Shown here: positions 9,164-18,157 of the stretch, one piece after another
How the letters are laid out: each line of letters starts with the position of its first letter
Numbering within the stretch: position 1 is the stretch's first letter
Assembly: GCA_025362035.1 (NCBI GenBank)
Contig: JANYIN010000044.1
Span: 1 to 36,911, forward strand
Origin: Gemmatimonadaceae bacterium
Lineage (GTDB): Bacteria; Gemmatimonadota; Gemmatimonadetes; Gemmatimonadales; Gemmatimonadaceae
Length of the DNA: 36,911 nt
Direction: 5' to 3'
The notes under the pieces: generated by a model
The model's database searches: none
What the model saw: only the letters and a program-made list of their open reading frames with translations
Told to the model about the DNA's origin: nothing
Made by a program: the position numbers and the translations under genes

Positions 9164-10333
9164 TCAAACGGCGGCGTTGTACGATGCATCTACCCACCCG
9201 CCTTCGCGCGCACTCCGCAGTGCCGTCTGCATGAAGTGCACGCCGACGGCGCCATCGCGCACCGTCGGAAAATCAAGATCGAGCGGATCAGGGGTTTCAT
9301 TAGCGATCCGCGCGGCAATCACACGCATGGCGGCGGCATAGATGTTCGCGAATGCCTCCAGCAACCCTTCGGGGTGTCCCGCCGGCATGCGCGTTCCGCG
9401 CTGTGCCGCTGCGGCGAGATACCCATGCCCCGGCTTGAAGATCTCGGTCGGCGCATCCGGGCGTCGCACGTACAAGAAGTTCGGATCCTCCTGAGCCCAC
9501 TCGAGAGAGCCGGTTGTGCCGTACACTCGGATGGCCAGCCGGTTCTCCTCGCCGGACGAAATCTGGGAGCAGAAGAGGATGCCCTTGGCCCCACCCTCGT
9601 ATTGCACCAGCATGTTCGCGTCGTCGTCGATGCGGCGGCCGGGCACGAAGCTGCTGACATCCGCGAACAGCCGTTCCATCTCCAGCCCCGTGATGTACCG
9701 CGCGAGATGTTCGGCGTGCGTCCCGATGTCTCCAACCGCACCTGCGCCAGCCCGTGCCGGGTCCGTTCGCCACGCTGCCTGCTTGTGACCCGTCTGTTCG
9801 ACCGCAGTCGCGAGCCAACCCTGCGAATACTCCACCACAACCTTGCGCACAATACCAAGCGCGCCGACCCGCACCAGCTGGCGGGCCTGCTTCACCATAG
9901 GATACGCCGTGTACGAATGGGTCAGCGCGAACACGACGTCATGCTGTTTCACGAGACGACAGAGTTCCTCGGCATGCTCGATCGTAGTGGTCAGCGGTTT
10001 GTCGCAAACCACGTGGAATCCGCGCTCGATGAATGCCTTCGCCACAGGAAAATGGAGATGGTTGGGCGTGACGATGGAGACGAAGTCGATGCGCTCACCG
10101 TCGGGAAGCGCGGCCTCGCGGGCCGCCATCTCCTCGAAGCTCGCGTAGACGCGCGCTGGCGCCAGCTTGTACGCGAGGCCCTGTTCCTGCGACTTTGCCG
10201 GGTCCGATGAGAACGCACCGGCTACGAGAACGGACAGTCCGTCAAGCGTGGCAGCGCGGTTGTGGACCGCACCAATGAAGGCGCCAGGGCCACCACCCAC
10301 CATCCCGAAGCGGAGTGTGCGATTGAGAGGCAT
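9164..10333 (-). CDS. Gfo/Idh/MocA family NAD(P)-dependent oxidoreductase
   Basis: The 389-residue protein has the N-terminal Rossmann motif GMVGGGPGAF (residues 10-19). The family EKP-like motif appears as CDKP, with K112, and the C-terminal substrate domain has GDIGTHAEHL with D202 and H206 in the catalytic Asp/His positions. Family members oxidise or reduce a sugar or inositol hydroxyl with NAD(P). No signal peptide is seen, so it is cytoplasmic. It is the first gene of a two-gene minus-strand unit with the TIM-barrel gene and is divergent from the esterase gene. The LacI-type palindrome lies 39 bp upstream of the start and probably controls both directions. Confidence 0.9.
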   Translation of the reverse strand: MPLNRTLRFGMVGGGPGAFIGAVHNRAATLDGLSVLVAGAFSSDPAKSQEQGLAYKLAPARVYASFEEMAAREAALPDGERIDFVSIVTPNHLHFPVAKAFIERGFHVVCDKPLTTTIEHAEELCRLVKQHDVVFALTHSYTAYPMVKQARQLVRVGALGIVRKVVVEYSQGWLATAVEQTGHKQAAWRTDPARAGAGAVGDIGTHAEHLARYITGLEMERLFADVSSFVPGRRIDDDANMLVQYEGGAKGILFCSQISSGEENRLAIRVYGTTGSLEWAQEDPNFLYVRRPDAPTEIFKPGHGYLAAAAQRGTRMPAGHPEGLLEAFANIYAAAMRVIAARIANETPDPLDLDFPTVRDGAVGVHFMQTALRSAREGGWVDASYNAAV

Positions 10334-10371
10334 GAGCCCAGGGTGAGAAGAGGCGCTCTATTCGGAAACGG

Positions 10372-10387
10372 ACGGTAACGTTACCGT
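10372..10387. promoter_or_regulatory. LacI/GalR-family type operator palindrome
   Basis: ACGGTAACGTTACCGT is a perfect 16-bp palindrome with the central CG step typical of LacI/GalR-family operators. It lies in the 81-bp gap between the divergent oxidoreductase (start 10333) and esterase (start 10415) genes, where one bound repressor could control both. No LacI-type gene is present in the window, and no second copy was noticed by eye. Confidence 0.6.
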
Positions 10388-10414
10388 TATGCTTCCGCAG
10401 CCTCAAGGTCGCGA

Positions 10415-11359
10415 ATGCCACGAGCTCCCAATCGCCACGCGATCGTCTCGTTGTTCACGATCGGTGCGCTGTGCCTGGCGGCGAGCGCCCGCGCGCAGAG
10501 ATCTCCCCCCGCACCTCGGCCGCTGGTCGCGCGGGAGCAGCCGTCCATTCCACTCTGGCCCGGTGGCGCGCCCGGCGCCCTGGGTAACACGCTCGACGAT
10601 CAGCCGGTGATGACGCCATTTCTCCCTCCTGTGGGGCACGCGAACGGGACGGCGGTCGTGATCTTTCCGGGCGGAGGTTACCAGCACCTCTCGATGGAGC
10701 AGGAGGGTAGCGACGTCGCGAACTGGCTGGCCGGCACCGGCGTGACGGCATTCGTGGTGCGCTACCGGCTGGGTCCAACGTACCGCCACCCCGTGATGCT
10801 GGGCGACGCACAACGCGCGATCCGCACGGTGCGCTCGCGAGCCAGCGAGTGGAGCGTGTCTGCGGAGCGCATCGGGATCATCGGCTTCTCGGCCGGAGGC
10901 CACCTGGCCTCGACTGCGGGGACGCACTTCGATGGCGGTGCGACATCGGGCGGGGATGCCATCGAGCGAATGAGTTCTCGACCCGATTTCATGATACTGA
11001 TGTATCCGGTCATCACGATGCGCGACACGATCGGCCATCGCGGGTCGCGCGTGAATCTACTTGGAGAACACCCCGACTCGAGCCTGGTCAAGCTTCTGTC
11101 CAACGAGACGCAGGTAACCCGCGCAACGCCGCCGACCTTCATCGTGCACAGTACCGATGACACGGTGGTGCCGGTCGAGAACGCGCTGATGTTCTATCGG
11201 GCGCTGGAGCACGCGGCGGTTCCGGCAGAGATGCACATCTTCGAATACGGCGGGCACGGCTTCGGTCTCGCGCCCTCCGACTCGGTGCTCTCGGCGTGGA
11301 CGACTCTCTGTGAAGCATGGATGCGACGCCACGGTTGGCTCACCGGAGCACGACCGTGA
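10415..11359 (+). CDS. Secreted alpha/beta-hydrolase, carbohydrate (acetyl) esterase-like
   Basis: The 314-residue protein has a signal peptide ending in ARAQ (residue 28). The alpha/beta-hydrolase core shows an oxyanion motif FPGGGYQ, nucleophile elbow GFSAGGH (S159), acid in STDDTVVP (D248 or D249) and catalytic His in GGHGFG (H281). The opening IPLWPGGAPG is typical of BD-FAE/acetyl-xylan-esterase-like enzymes in polysaccharide loci. It probably removes acetyl or other acyl groups from xylan, xyloglucan or pectin so that glycosidases can act. Its TGA overlaps the GTG start of the GH31 gene by 4 nt, which points to translational coupling. The LacI-type palindrome lies 27 bp upstream. Confidence 0.88.
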   Translation: MPRAPNRHAIVSLFTIGALCLAASARAQRSPPAPRPLVAREQPSIPLWPGGAPGALGNTLDDQPVMTPFLPPVGHANGTAVVIFPGGGYQHLSMEQEGSDVANWLAGTGVTAFVVRYRLGPTYRHPVMLGDAQRAIRTVRSRASEWSVSAERIGIIGFSAGGHLASTAGTHFDGGATSGGDAIERMSSRPDFMILMYPVITMRDTIGHRGSRVNLLGEHPDSSLVKLLSNETQVTRATPPTFIVHSTDDTVVPVENALMFYRALEHAAVPAEMHIFEYGGHGFGLAPSDSVLSAWTTLCEAWMRRHGWLTGARP

Positions 11360-13740
11360 AGACCACGATCCGTCGCATCATTTCCGCGTCGCTCACCGCG
11401 CTCTGCGGATCCGCCGCCGTCTCGCCAGCGCTGGCGCAGAACACCGGTGTGCTCGGCGACCCCGTGGATGTCGGGCTCGACTTTCGGAAAGCGCACCAGC
11501 CCATCTTCGTGGCCAGCCGGCTCGCTGCGTTCGACGCGGCTACGGGACAGGGCACGCTTCAATGGGACCGCTATGCGTTGGAGCCGACGCTGTCGTTCAA
11601 CAAGATCGACCTAGGCTACCAGCGCGCTCCGTCCTCGGAGTTTCCGTCCACGGAGTACAAGCGCGATCCCACGCTTCCGTTCGACATCTCCTTCGTGAGT
11701 CCACGCGCGCTGCGCTTTCGCTTCAGCACACGTGACCTGCCACCAGCGATGATGCAGGGGGAACCGTCGATCATGCTCGCTGGACCCGTGCCGACCGATC
11801 GTTCGTGGAGCGTGCAGTCGAGCGACAGCGCGGTGACATACACGAGCGCCTTCGGCACGGTGCGCGTGTTGCGAGACCCGTGGGCTATCGAACTATTCGA
11901 CGCGCGCGGCAAGTTGCTCACGCGCACGCAGAGGTTGGGCGAACCCAATTCGTACCTCCCGTACACACCCTTCTCGTTCGTGCGCCGCGCCCGCGATCTC
12001 GGGCGCAGCACGGCGGCCACGTTCGAACTCGCACAGGACGAAAGGATCTACGGCTTCGGTGAGTCGTTCACACGGCTGAACAAGCGTGGCCAGCGCGTCG
12101 TCGCGTTCATTCGCGACGGAATGGGAGTGCAGGGTCAGCTCCAGTACAAGTCAGTCCCCTTTTTCCTGAGCAGCCGCGGCTACGGCATGTTCGTGCATAC
12201 CAGCACGCCAGTCACCTTCGATGTCGGCGCCGAGTACGATGCACACAACACGATCTACACGGGTGATGAGTTACTGGACATCTTCGTGTTTCTCGGCGAG
12301 CCGAAGGACGTCGTCTCCGAGTACACTGCGGTCACCGGACGCAGCCCAGTACCGCCGCTCTGGTCATTTGGACTCTGGATGAGCCGCATCACTTACAAAT
12401 CGGAAGCGGAAGTCCGCGACGTTGCCGCCAAGCTTCGACAGTACAAGGTGCCCGCGGATGTACTGCATCTCGACACCGGCTGGTTCGAGACCGACTGGCG
12501 AAGCGACTACCGGTTCTCAAGCACGCGCTTTGCCGATCCTGCCAGGATGATCGAGGACCTGAAGAGGGACGGGTTCCACGTCAGCCTCTGGCAATACACC
12601 TACTTCACGCCGCAGAACGCGTTGTTTCGCGAACTGATCGATGGAGGACTCGCGGTGAAGGATCAAGGGGGCCGTCCAGCCACGGAAGACGCGGTCCTCG
12701 ACTTCACCAATCCCGCCAGTGTCGCGTGGTATCGGACCAAGCTCGGCGCGCTGTTGAAGATGGGCGTCAGCGTCATCAAGGCTGACTTCGGCGAAGGGGC
12801 GCCATTGGAAGGCGTGTACCACAATGGCCGCACAGGATGGTACGAGCACAACCTCTACCCTGTGCGCTACAACGATGCGGCGTATTCGGTGACGAAGGAT
12901 ATCACGGGCGACGGCATCATCTGGGGACGCAGTGCATGGGCTGGGAGCCAACGCTATCCGCTCCACTGGGGAGGCGATGCCGAGAATACCAATTCTGCCA
13001 TGGCGGCCGAACTGCGTGGGGGGCTGTCGTTCGGTCTGTCGGGGTTCACGTATTGGAGCCACGACATTGGTGGCTTCGTGAACCGTGCTCCACGCGATCT
13101 ATACCGCAGGTGGCTGGCGTTCGGCGTCCTCACGTCGCACACGCGCACGCATGGCGCGCCACCGCGCGAGCCCTGGGAATATGATGCCGCGATGGTGACG
13201 GACTTTCAGAACGCACTCGGTCTCAAGTATTCACTGATGCCGTACGTCTATTCACAGGCGCATGTGGCGTCGGCCAAAGGCTGGCCGATGCTGCGCACGC
13301 TGTTCTTCGAGTACCCGAACGATCCCACGTCGTGGCTAGTGGAGGACGAGTACATGTTTGGCGCCAACCTGCTTGTCGCGCCGATGTTCGAGGAGGCCAC
13401 CGCGCGGAGCGTGTATGTGCCGCCCGGCACCTGGATCGATTACCAGTCGGGACAGTCGTACGACGGTGGCCGGTGGCACGAGATTACCGCCGGCACGATT
13501 CCCATCGTATTGCTCGTGAAGAACCACTCCGTACTCGCGCATGTCGCCATCGCGCAGAACACGGCGCTGATCGACTGGACGAAGGTGGAGCTGAAGGTCT
13601 ACAGCACCGACGGCGCGGTGTCGGAAGGAACGTTCATACAGCCCGGTGGCGCTATGCAGACCCTTCGCGTGCAAGGCACCCGACTGATGAACGACCCGCT
13701 TTCCGGGAAGGTGAACTGGCGCATCACGCAGCCGAGGTGA
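11356..13740 (+). CDS. Secreted GH31 alpha-xylosidase-like glycosidase
   Basis: GTG 11356 was chosen because it overlaps the esterase stop (GTGA), has GGAG about 8 nt upstream, and directly opens a signal peptide (KTTIRRIISASL... ending ALAQ). An in-frame ATG at 11317 would lie inside the esterase gene. The product is 794 residues. The GH31 barrel has the nucleophile motif KADFGEGAP (D477) and the acid/base in HWGGD (D541). The KxDFGE form and the following LSGFTYWSHDIGGF match YicI-type alpha-xylosidases better than alpha-glucosidases. It likely removes alpha-xylosyl residues from xyloglucan fragments. Specificity for xylose is inferred from motif similarity only. Confidence 0.92.
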   Translation: MKTTIRRIISASLTALCGSAAVSPALAQNTGVLGDPVDVGLDFRKAHQPIFVASRLAAFDAATGQGTLQWDRYALEPTLSFNKIDLGYQRAPSSEFPSTEYKRDPTLPFDISFVSPRALRFRFSTRDLPPAMMQGEPSIMLAGPVPTDRSWSVQSSDSAVTYTSAFGTVRVLRDPWAIELFDARGKLLTRTQRLGEPNSYLPYTPFSFVRRARDLGRSTAATFELAQDERIYGFGESFTRLNKRGQRVVAFIRDGMGVQGQLQYKSVPFFLSSRGYGMFVHTSTPVTFDVGAEYDAHNTIYTGDELLDIFVFLGEPKDVVSEYTAVTGRSPVPPLWSFGLWMSRITYKSEAEVRDVAAKLRQYKVPADVLHLDTGWFETDWRSDYRFSSTRFADPARMIEDLKRDGFHVSLWQYTYFTPQNALFRELIDGGLAVKDQGGRPATEDAVLDFTNPASVAWYRTKLGALLKMGVSVIKADFGEGAPLEGVYHNGRTGWYEHNLYPVRYNDAAYSVTKDITGDGIIWGRSAWAGSQRYPLHWGGDAENTNSAMAAELRGGLSFGLSGFTYWSHDIGGFVNRAPRDLYRRWLAFGVLTSHTRTHGAPPREPWEYDAAMVTDFQNALGLKYSLMPYVYSQAHVASAKGWPMLRTLFFEYPNDPTSWLVEDEYMFGANLLVAPMFEEATARSVYVPPGTWIDYQSGQSYDGGRWHEITAGTIPIVLLVKNHSVLAHVAIAQNTALIDWTKVELKVYSTDGAVSEGTFIQPGGAMQTLRVQGTRLMNDPLSGKVNWRITQPR

Positions 13741-13772
13741 CGCGTGTCGTTCCGCTACCACCCCCCGCAAAC

Positions 13773-14939
13773 TCAACGAAGCGCTTGAATCACCGGTAGT
13801 CTCGACGCCCGCCGGGCAGGGAAGAACCCGCCAACGACTCCCATCACCACAGCGAACACCATCCCGGACAGCAGCAGCAGCGGCGTGACGCGAAACGCAA
13901 ACGCGATCTCGCTGAAGCTGGCCCAGTTCGTGGTGCTGGTCACGAATCCGTTGATGGGTAGTGCCAACAGGCACCCCACCAGCCCCCCCAGAAATGCAAT
14001 CACCGCCGACTCGGCCAGGAAGCTGGCGAGCACTGATCGCGGGTGGAACCCAAGTGTAATCAGCACGGCGATCTCCGGCGCGCGCGAACTCACGGCGGCG
14101 TACATCGTGTTCACGGCTCCGAACACAGCCCCAACCGCCATGATCCCCGTGATCATGATCGCGAGAAAACGGAGGATGTTGCCGAGCAGTTCAGACTGGC
14201 TTGCATAGAATTCGGACTCCCGGTGCGCGTCCACCTGGATGCGCTGGTCGGCCAGGAATGCGCGCTTTGCGTCGTCGAATCCCTTCTCATCCTTGAGTCG
14301 GAACGCGACATCCTGAAATCCGTCGTACTTGAAGACCGTCTGAAACTGTTCATTCTCTCCCCAGATCTCCGACTCGAAGCTGGAGCCGCCGGCGGTGAAT
14401 CGGCAGACCACTTTCCAGTCGCGATTGGAGAAGCGGAGCACGTTCCCCACCATCGTGTTCGCGAATCGGCCGGCGAGCTTCGATCCGACACAGATCTCGC
14501 TCTGCCCCGACCCAAAGCGCCGTCCCTCCACGATCTTGACGTTGCGACGGACGTCGAACGCCTTGTCGGAGACGCCGCGGGCCACGACGTTCGCCACCGT
14601 GAACTGATCGCCACCCGCACGCGGGAGGTTGATCACGATGTACGTCTCCGGGCTCACCAGAGGTCGGCCGTCAGCGGCGGTCGCGATATGCGGGGACGCA
14701 CTGATGATGCTCACGGCCTGACGCGGAATGCCACTGGAAAGCTCACTGTCCGCACCTCGCCGCAGGAGCAATACGTTGTCCGGCGATCCCGTGGTGACGA
14801 GCGCGGCGACGAAACCATTCGCGAGCGCGAGCATGGCGACGAAGACCGCCACCACAAGGCCGATGCCGAGCGCGGTGAGCGCCGTGGAGACCGGGCGCTG
14901 GCGCACGCTGCGCAGGTTGTAGATGAGCGGAATCTTCAT
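13773..14939 (-). CDS. ABC transporter permease, MacB/FtsX type (second permease)
   Basis: ATG 14939 overlaps the upstream permease stop by 4 nt (ATGA) and opens a typical permease N-terminus, MKIPLIYNLRSVRQRP; in-frame sequence further upstream lies inside the other permease gene. The 388-residue protein has one helix near residues 18-45, a large periplasmic MacB_PCD-like domain, and three C-terminal helices of the FtsX domain. The last residues, PVIQAL, are the usual family ending. It is the last gene of an adaptor-ATPase-permease-permease operon and converges with the GH31 gene. It probably pairs with the preceding permease as a heterodimer for efflux or envelope-substrate extraction. Substrate is unknown. 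Confidence 0.88.
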   Translation of the reverse strand: MKIPLIYNLRSVRQRPVSTALTALGIGLVVAVFVAMLALANGFVAALVTTGSPDNVLLLRRGADSELSSGIPRQAVSIISASPHIATAADGRPLVSPETYIVINLPRAGGDQFTVANVVARGVSDKAFDVRRNVKIVEGRRFGSGQSEICVGSKLAGRFANTMVGNVLRFSNRDWKVVCRFTAGGSSFESEIWGENEQFQTVFKYDGFQDVAFRLKDEKGFDDAKRAFLADQRIQVDAHRESEFYASQSELLGNILRFLAIMITGIMAVGAVFGAVNTMYAAVSSRAPEIAVLITLGFHPRSVLASFLAESAVIAFLGGLVGCLLALPINGFVTSTTNWASFSEIAFAFRVTPLLLLSGMVFAVVMGVVGGFFPARRASRLPVIQALR

Positions 14940-16078
14940 TCGACCCTCCGCAGCGCCTGTACGACCGGCAGTTTTGCCGCCTGCCACGCCGGAACGATCC
15001 CGCTCGCCACGGTGAGCAGGAGTGCGATCGAGCCGCCCACCAACGCGGTGCCTGGTGTCACGTGAAAGCCGGGCAGGAAACCGCCGGTGCCGAAGCCAGT
15101 CACAATCGGGAGCAGTATCGCACCCCCCAATCCGAGTGCGGCGCCGGTCATCGAAATCAAGGCAGCCTCGACGATGATCAGGCCAAACACCCGGGCATCC
15201 GAAAAGCCGACCGTCTTCATCACGGCCACCTCGCTCGTGCGCTCCCGCTGGTTCATCATCATCGCGTTGGCGGTGACGAGCAGGATCGCGAACACCACTG
15301 CCATGCCGATGGTGCTCATCAACAGATTCACGTTGCCCCACATGCTCGCAAAGCCCGCTGCAAAGGCTTTCTCGGTGCCCGTCTTGGTCGGCGCGCTGGA
15401 ATTGCGGAATTCGTCATCGATGGTCTTCGCCACCAGCGGCGCGGCATTCGGGTCATCGATCTTCAGGATGAACCAGCCCGGAGTGACTCGATCGCGCTCC
15501 CGCTCGTAGAGATAGTCGTAGTGAAACATGAACGAGTCGTCTCCATACTCCTTCTGCGACGGGTGATAGATGCCGCGAATGGTAAAGGTCCAGTCCCCGG
15601 GAAAGATCGTGCCCTGCATGGTCACGTTGTCACCGACCTTCCACCCAAAGGCGCGCACCAGCCCCTCGCCGACTATGGCCGCCGACCGCTCCTTGAGGAA
15701 TGCCTGCTTCTGGTCTTCAGGGATCTGGAACTCCGGATACATCTTGAGATAGGACTCGGGCTCCACCGCGAATTGCGCGAAGAACTTCTTACCGTCCCCA
15801 TACTTTCCGCCGAACCAATTGGCCCACGTGACTGCCTGTACGTGCGGGATCGACCCGAGACGCGTTGCATAGCTCTGTGGCAGCGGAATCACGAACGCCG
15901 TAGCGTTCTGCGTGATCATGCGCGACGCGCTGCTCACTTCGGAGCCGCTCGCGAGCGTCGTGCTGACCGTCCGCAACGACGCGAACAGGAACAGCGCCAG
16001 CGCCACGCTGCAAATTGTGAGCGCGGTGCGCAGCATGTGCCGCTTGAGATTGGCGAGGACCAATGGAAGGAACTTCAT
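14936..16078 (-). CDS. ABC transporter permease, MacB/FtsX type (first permease)
   Basis: ATG 16078 overlaps the ATPase stop by 4 nt (ATGA), which settles the start. The 380-residue protein begins MKFLPLVLANLKRHMLRTAL and has a first membrane helix at about residues 18-38. A periplasmic domain follows to about residue 250, then three C-terminal helices (GMAVVFAILLVTANAM; the segment after ARVFGLIIVEAALI; GGSIALLLTVASGIVPAW). The end PVVQALRRVE is typical of MacB/LolC-like permeases. It resembles the next permease in layout but differs strongly in sequence, so they are ancient paralogues and not a recent duplication. Confidence 0.9.
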   Translation of the reverse strand: MKFLPLVLANLKRHMLRTALTICSVALALFLFASLRTVSTTLASGSEVSSASRMITQNATAFVIPLPQSYATRLGSIPHVQAVTWANWFGGKYGDGKKFFAQFAVEPESYLKMYPEFQIPEDQKQAFLKERSAAIVGEGLVRAFGWKVGDNVTMQGTIFPGDWTFTIRGIYHPSQKEYGDDSFMFHYDYLYERERDRVTPGWFILKIDDPNAAPLVAKTIDDEFRNSSAPTKTGTEKAFAAGFASMWGNVNLLMSTIGMAVVFAILLVTANAMMMNQRERTSEVAVMKTVGFSDARVFGLIIVEAALISMTGAALGLGGAILLPIVTGFGTGGFLPGFHVTPGTALVGGSIALLLTVASGIVPAWQAAKLPVVQALRRVE

Positions 16079-16767
16079 GACACGACCGCCTCCTCTCGTT
16101 CGAGCAGGACGCCCTTCTCGAGATGCAGTACGCGCCTGGCCTGCGCGGCGGCGCGCGCGTCGTGCGTGACCATCATGATGGTCTTGTGGAACTCCTCGTT
16201 CAGGCGACGCATGAGATCCAGCACCTCCTCCGAGCTCTTCGCATCCAGCTGGCCGGTGGGCTCGTCCAGAAGGATCAGCACCGGATCCGCGACGATGGCC
16301 CGCGCAATGGCAACGCGTTGCTCCTGTCCGCCCGATAGTTGTCGCGGAAAATGATCCATACGATCGGCAAGACCCACGACGTCGAGCGCAATAGCGGTGC
16401 GCTCGGCCCGCTCTGCCTTGCGGAGGTTGGTGAGCAACAGCGGCAGTTCCACGTTCTGCCGAGCCGTGAGCACGGGCAGCAAGTTGTAGGACTGGAAGAC
16501 GAATCCGATCGTGCGCGCGCGCCAATCAGCGAGTTGCGACGCGGTCATCGCGCTCACCTCCGCCCCGTTGACGCGAACGGTGCCGCGCGTGGGCTTGTCG
16601 AGGCCGGCCACGAGGTTGAGCAGGGTGGATTTTCCAGACCCGGAGGGTCCCATCAACGCCGTGTAACTGCCTTGTTCGAAATCGATCGTCAGGCCGTGAT
16701 AGACGTCGACCGTCTGCGCCTCGCGCTTGAATGACTTGTCGACCTCGCGAATTTCGACCAGTGCCAT
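16075..16767 (-). CDS. ABC transporter ATP-binding protein, LolD/MacB type
   Basis: The 230-residue ATPase has all standard motifs: Walker A GPSGSGKST (residues 40-48), Q-loop FVFQSYNLLPVLTA, signature LSGGQEQR (144-151), Walker B VLILLDEP with catalytic Glu (163-170), D-loop GQLDAKS and H-loop MMVTHD. Length and the FQxYNLLPxLTA region place it in the MacB/LolD/YknY subfamily, which works by mechanotransmission with FtsX-like permeases. It lies 28 bp downstream of the adaptor gene and overlaps the first permease gene by 4 nt, so it powers this four-gene system. Confidence 0.95.
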   Translation of the reverse strand: MALVEIREVDKSFKREAQTVDVYHGLTIDFEQGSYTALMGPSGSGKSTLLNLVAGLDKPTRGTVRVNGAEVSAMTASQLADWRARTIGFVFQSYNLLPVLTARQNVELPLLLTNLRKAERAERTAIALDVVGLADRMDHFPRQLSGGQEQRVAIARAIVADPVLILLDEPTGQLDAKSSEEVLDLMRRLNEEFHKTIMMVTHDARAAAQARRVLHLEKGVLLEREEAVVS

Positions 16768-16795
16768 AAAACGCTACCGAATGGGGGAGACATCG

Positions 16796-18028
16796 TTACT
16801 GCACTCGAACCTTCATGCCTTCCGACGGAGCGTCTACGCCGCTCACGAGGAGTTGCTCGCCGCCGTTGAGCCCGGATCGCACTTCGAGAAAGCCGGCGCT
16901 CACCGGTCCGATTGTCACGGCGCGCCGAGTCAGGCGCCCCTCACGGAAGATCCAGACGACGCTCGCACCCCCGTCGGTCTTCACCGCGGCGGCGGGGATA
17001 CGTATCACCGCCTTCGGCGCCGCGGCTGCCCGCACGGAATCCGGCGTGAGAAAATCCACTTTGGCGCCCATCTCAGGGAGAATTCGCGGGTCGTGGTCGG
17101 AGATCGTGACCTTCACCTGCACGGTGGCGCGTTGGCGATCGGCCGTGGGAACGACCTGGCGCACCGCTCCCTTGAAGGTGGTGTCGGGATAGGCATCCAG
17201 TGTGATGCGCGCAGGCCACCCGCCGCGAATACGGCTGATGTACGCTTCGTTTACATCGACTTCGACTTCCAGCGTCTGCAGGTCGGCCATCGTGACGACG
17301 GCGCCGCGCGTGAGCCCGCCGCCTACAGAGGGCGCCACCACCTCGCCGACCTCCGCGTCCTTGCGCAGTACGGTTCCCGTAAACGGCGCGCGGATGACGG
17401 TATTCTCGTTGCTGGCCTCGGCCATGTGCAACGCGGCATCGGCGGACCGCTTGCGGGCGATCGCGGCACTCAACCGGGCCTCGGCCTGAGCGGCGCGACT
17501 CGTCGCCGATTCGAGGTCCTGTTCGGAGATCAGGTTCGGGCTGCGGGTGCGAATGGCCTTGAGCCGCCCTTCCTCGCGCAGAAGCTGGTCGCGATCGGCT
17601 CGCGCCTCCACGATGCTTGCCTCCGCTGTGGCGATGTTCGCCTGCGCCTGAGAGACCGCCGCGAGGTAATCGGAGTTGTCCAGGCGAGCGATGACGTTGC
17701 CGCGCTGAACGTGCGAGCCTTCGCTCACGCCGAGAAACGTCAGCCGGCCCGCTACTTTCGCCGAAACGGACGCCTTGGTGCGCGCGACCACGTAGCCGTT
17801 AGCGGTGACGCTCGTCGCGCCACCCCCCGGCGAGGCACTGGTTCCCGCATTGGCGGTCACAACTTGAACGATGGGGACGTTTCGTGCTCGCAGCACGAGG
17901 AATGTCGCGACGACGACGAGGATGGCGACGGCGAACAGGAACAGATTGCGAGAGAGCGCTCGTCGTTCTGGGGCCGACGGCGCATCGCGGTTGATGCGCA
18001 GCTTCGAAAGGTCGGCAGGGGAGGTCAT
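16796..18028 (-). CDS. HlyD/MacA-type membrane-fusion (periplasmic adaptor) protein
   Basis: ATG 18028 was chosen because it starts a normal cytoplasmic tail followed by a membrane helix (about residues 29-46); an in-frame GTG at 18076 adds 16 atypical residues. The product is 410 residues. A lipoyl/barrel-sandwich half-motif (ANGYVVARTKASVSAKVAGR) is followed by an Ala-, Glu- and Arg-rich helical hairpin at about 130-235, the return half-motif TVIRAPFTGTVL, then beta-barrel and membrane-proximal domains. Such adaptors link an inner-membrane pump to an outer-membrane channel or present substrate. It is the first gene of the operon. A TACATT hexamer lies 9 nt before the ATG, but no good -35 is visible. 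Confidence 0.9.
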   Translation of the reverse strand: MTSPADLSKLRINRDAPSAPERRALSRNLFLFAVAILVVVATFLVLRARNVPIVQVVTANAGTSASPGGGATSVTANGYVVARTKASVSAKVAGRLTFLGVSEGSHVQRGNVIARLDNSDYLAAVSQAQANIATAEASIVEARADRDQLLREEGRLKAIRTRSPNLISEQDLESATSRAAQAEARLSAAIARKRSADAALHMAEASNENTVIRAPFTGTVLRKDAEVGEVVAPSVGGGLTRGAVVTMADLQTLEVEVDVNEAYISRIRGGWPARITLDAYPDTTFKGAVRQVVPTADRQRATVQVKVTISDHDPRILPEMGAKVDFLTPDSVRAAAAPKAVIRIPAAAVKTDGGASVVWIFREGRLTRRAVTIGPVSAGFLEVRSGLNGGEQLLVSGVDAPSEGMKVRVQ

Positions 18029-18157
18029 ACGCCGCAGAATGTACAGGTTCGTCCAGTCCGCCGCGAGCCGCACCACCGCTTACGCGCTACCGTTACACGT
18101 GGAGCGAAGCTGGGGCAGCCAAGCGCCCGCTGCCTGATTCGGACGTCATTCTGCCGT

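Noticed and set aside
8843..10210. 455-codon plus-strand open frame opposite the TIM-barrel and oxidoreductase genes
   Set aside because: It spans two real minus-strand genes and their gap; no ribosome-binding site or motif.
15062..16354. 430-codon plus-strand open frame opposite the first permease and ATPase genes
   Set aside because: Shadow frame crossing two well-supported genes.
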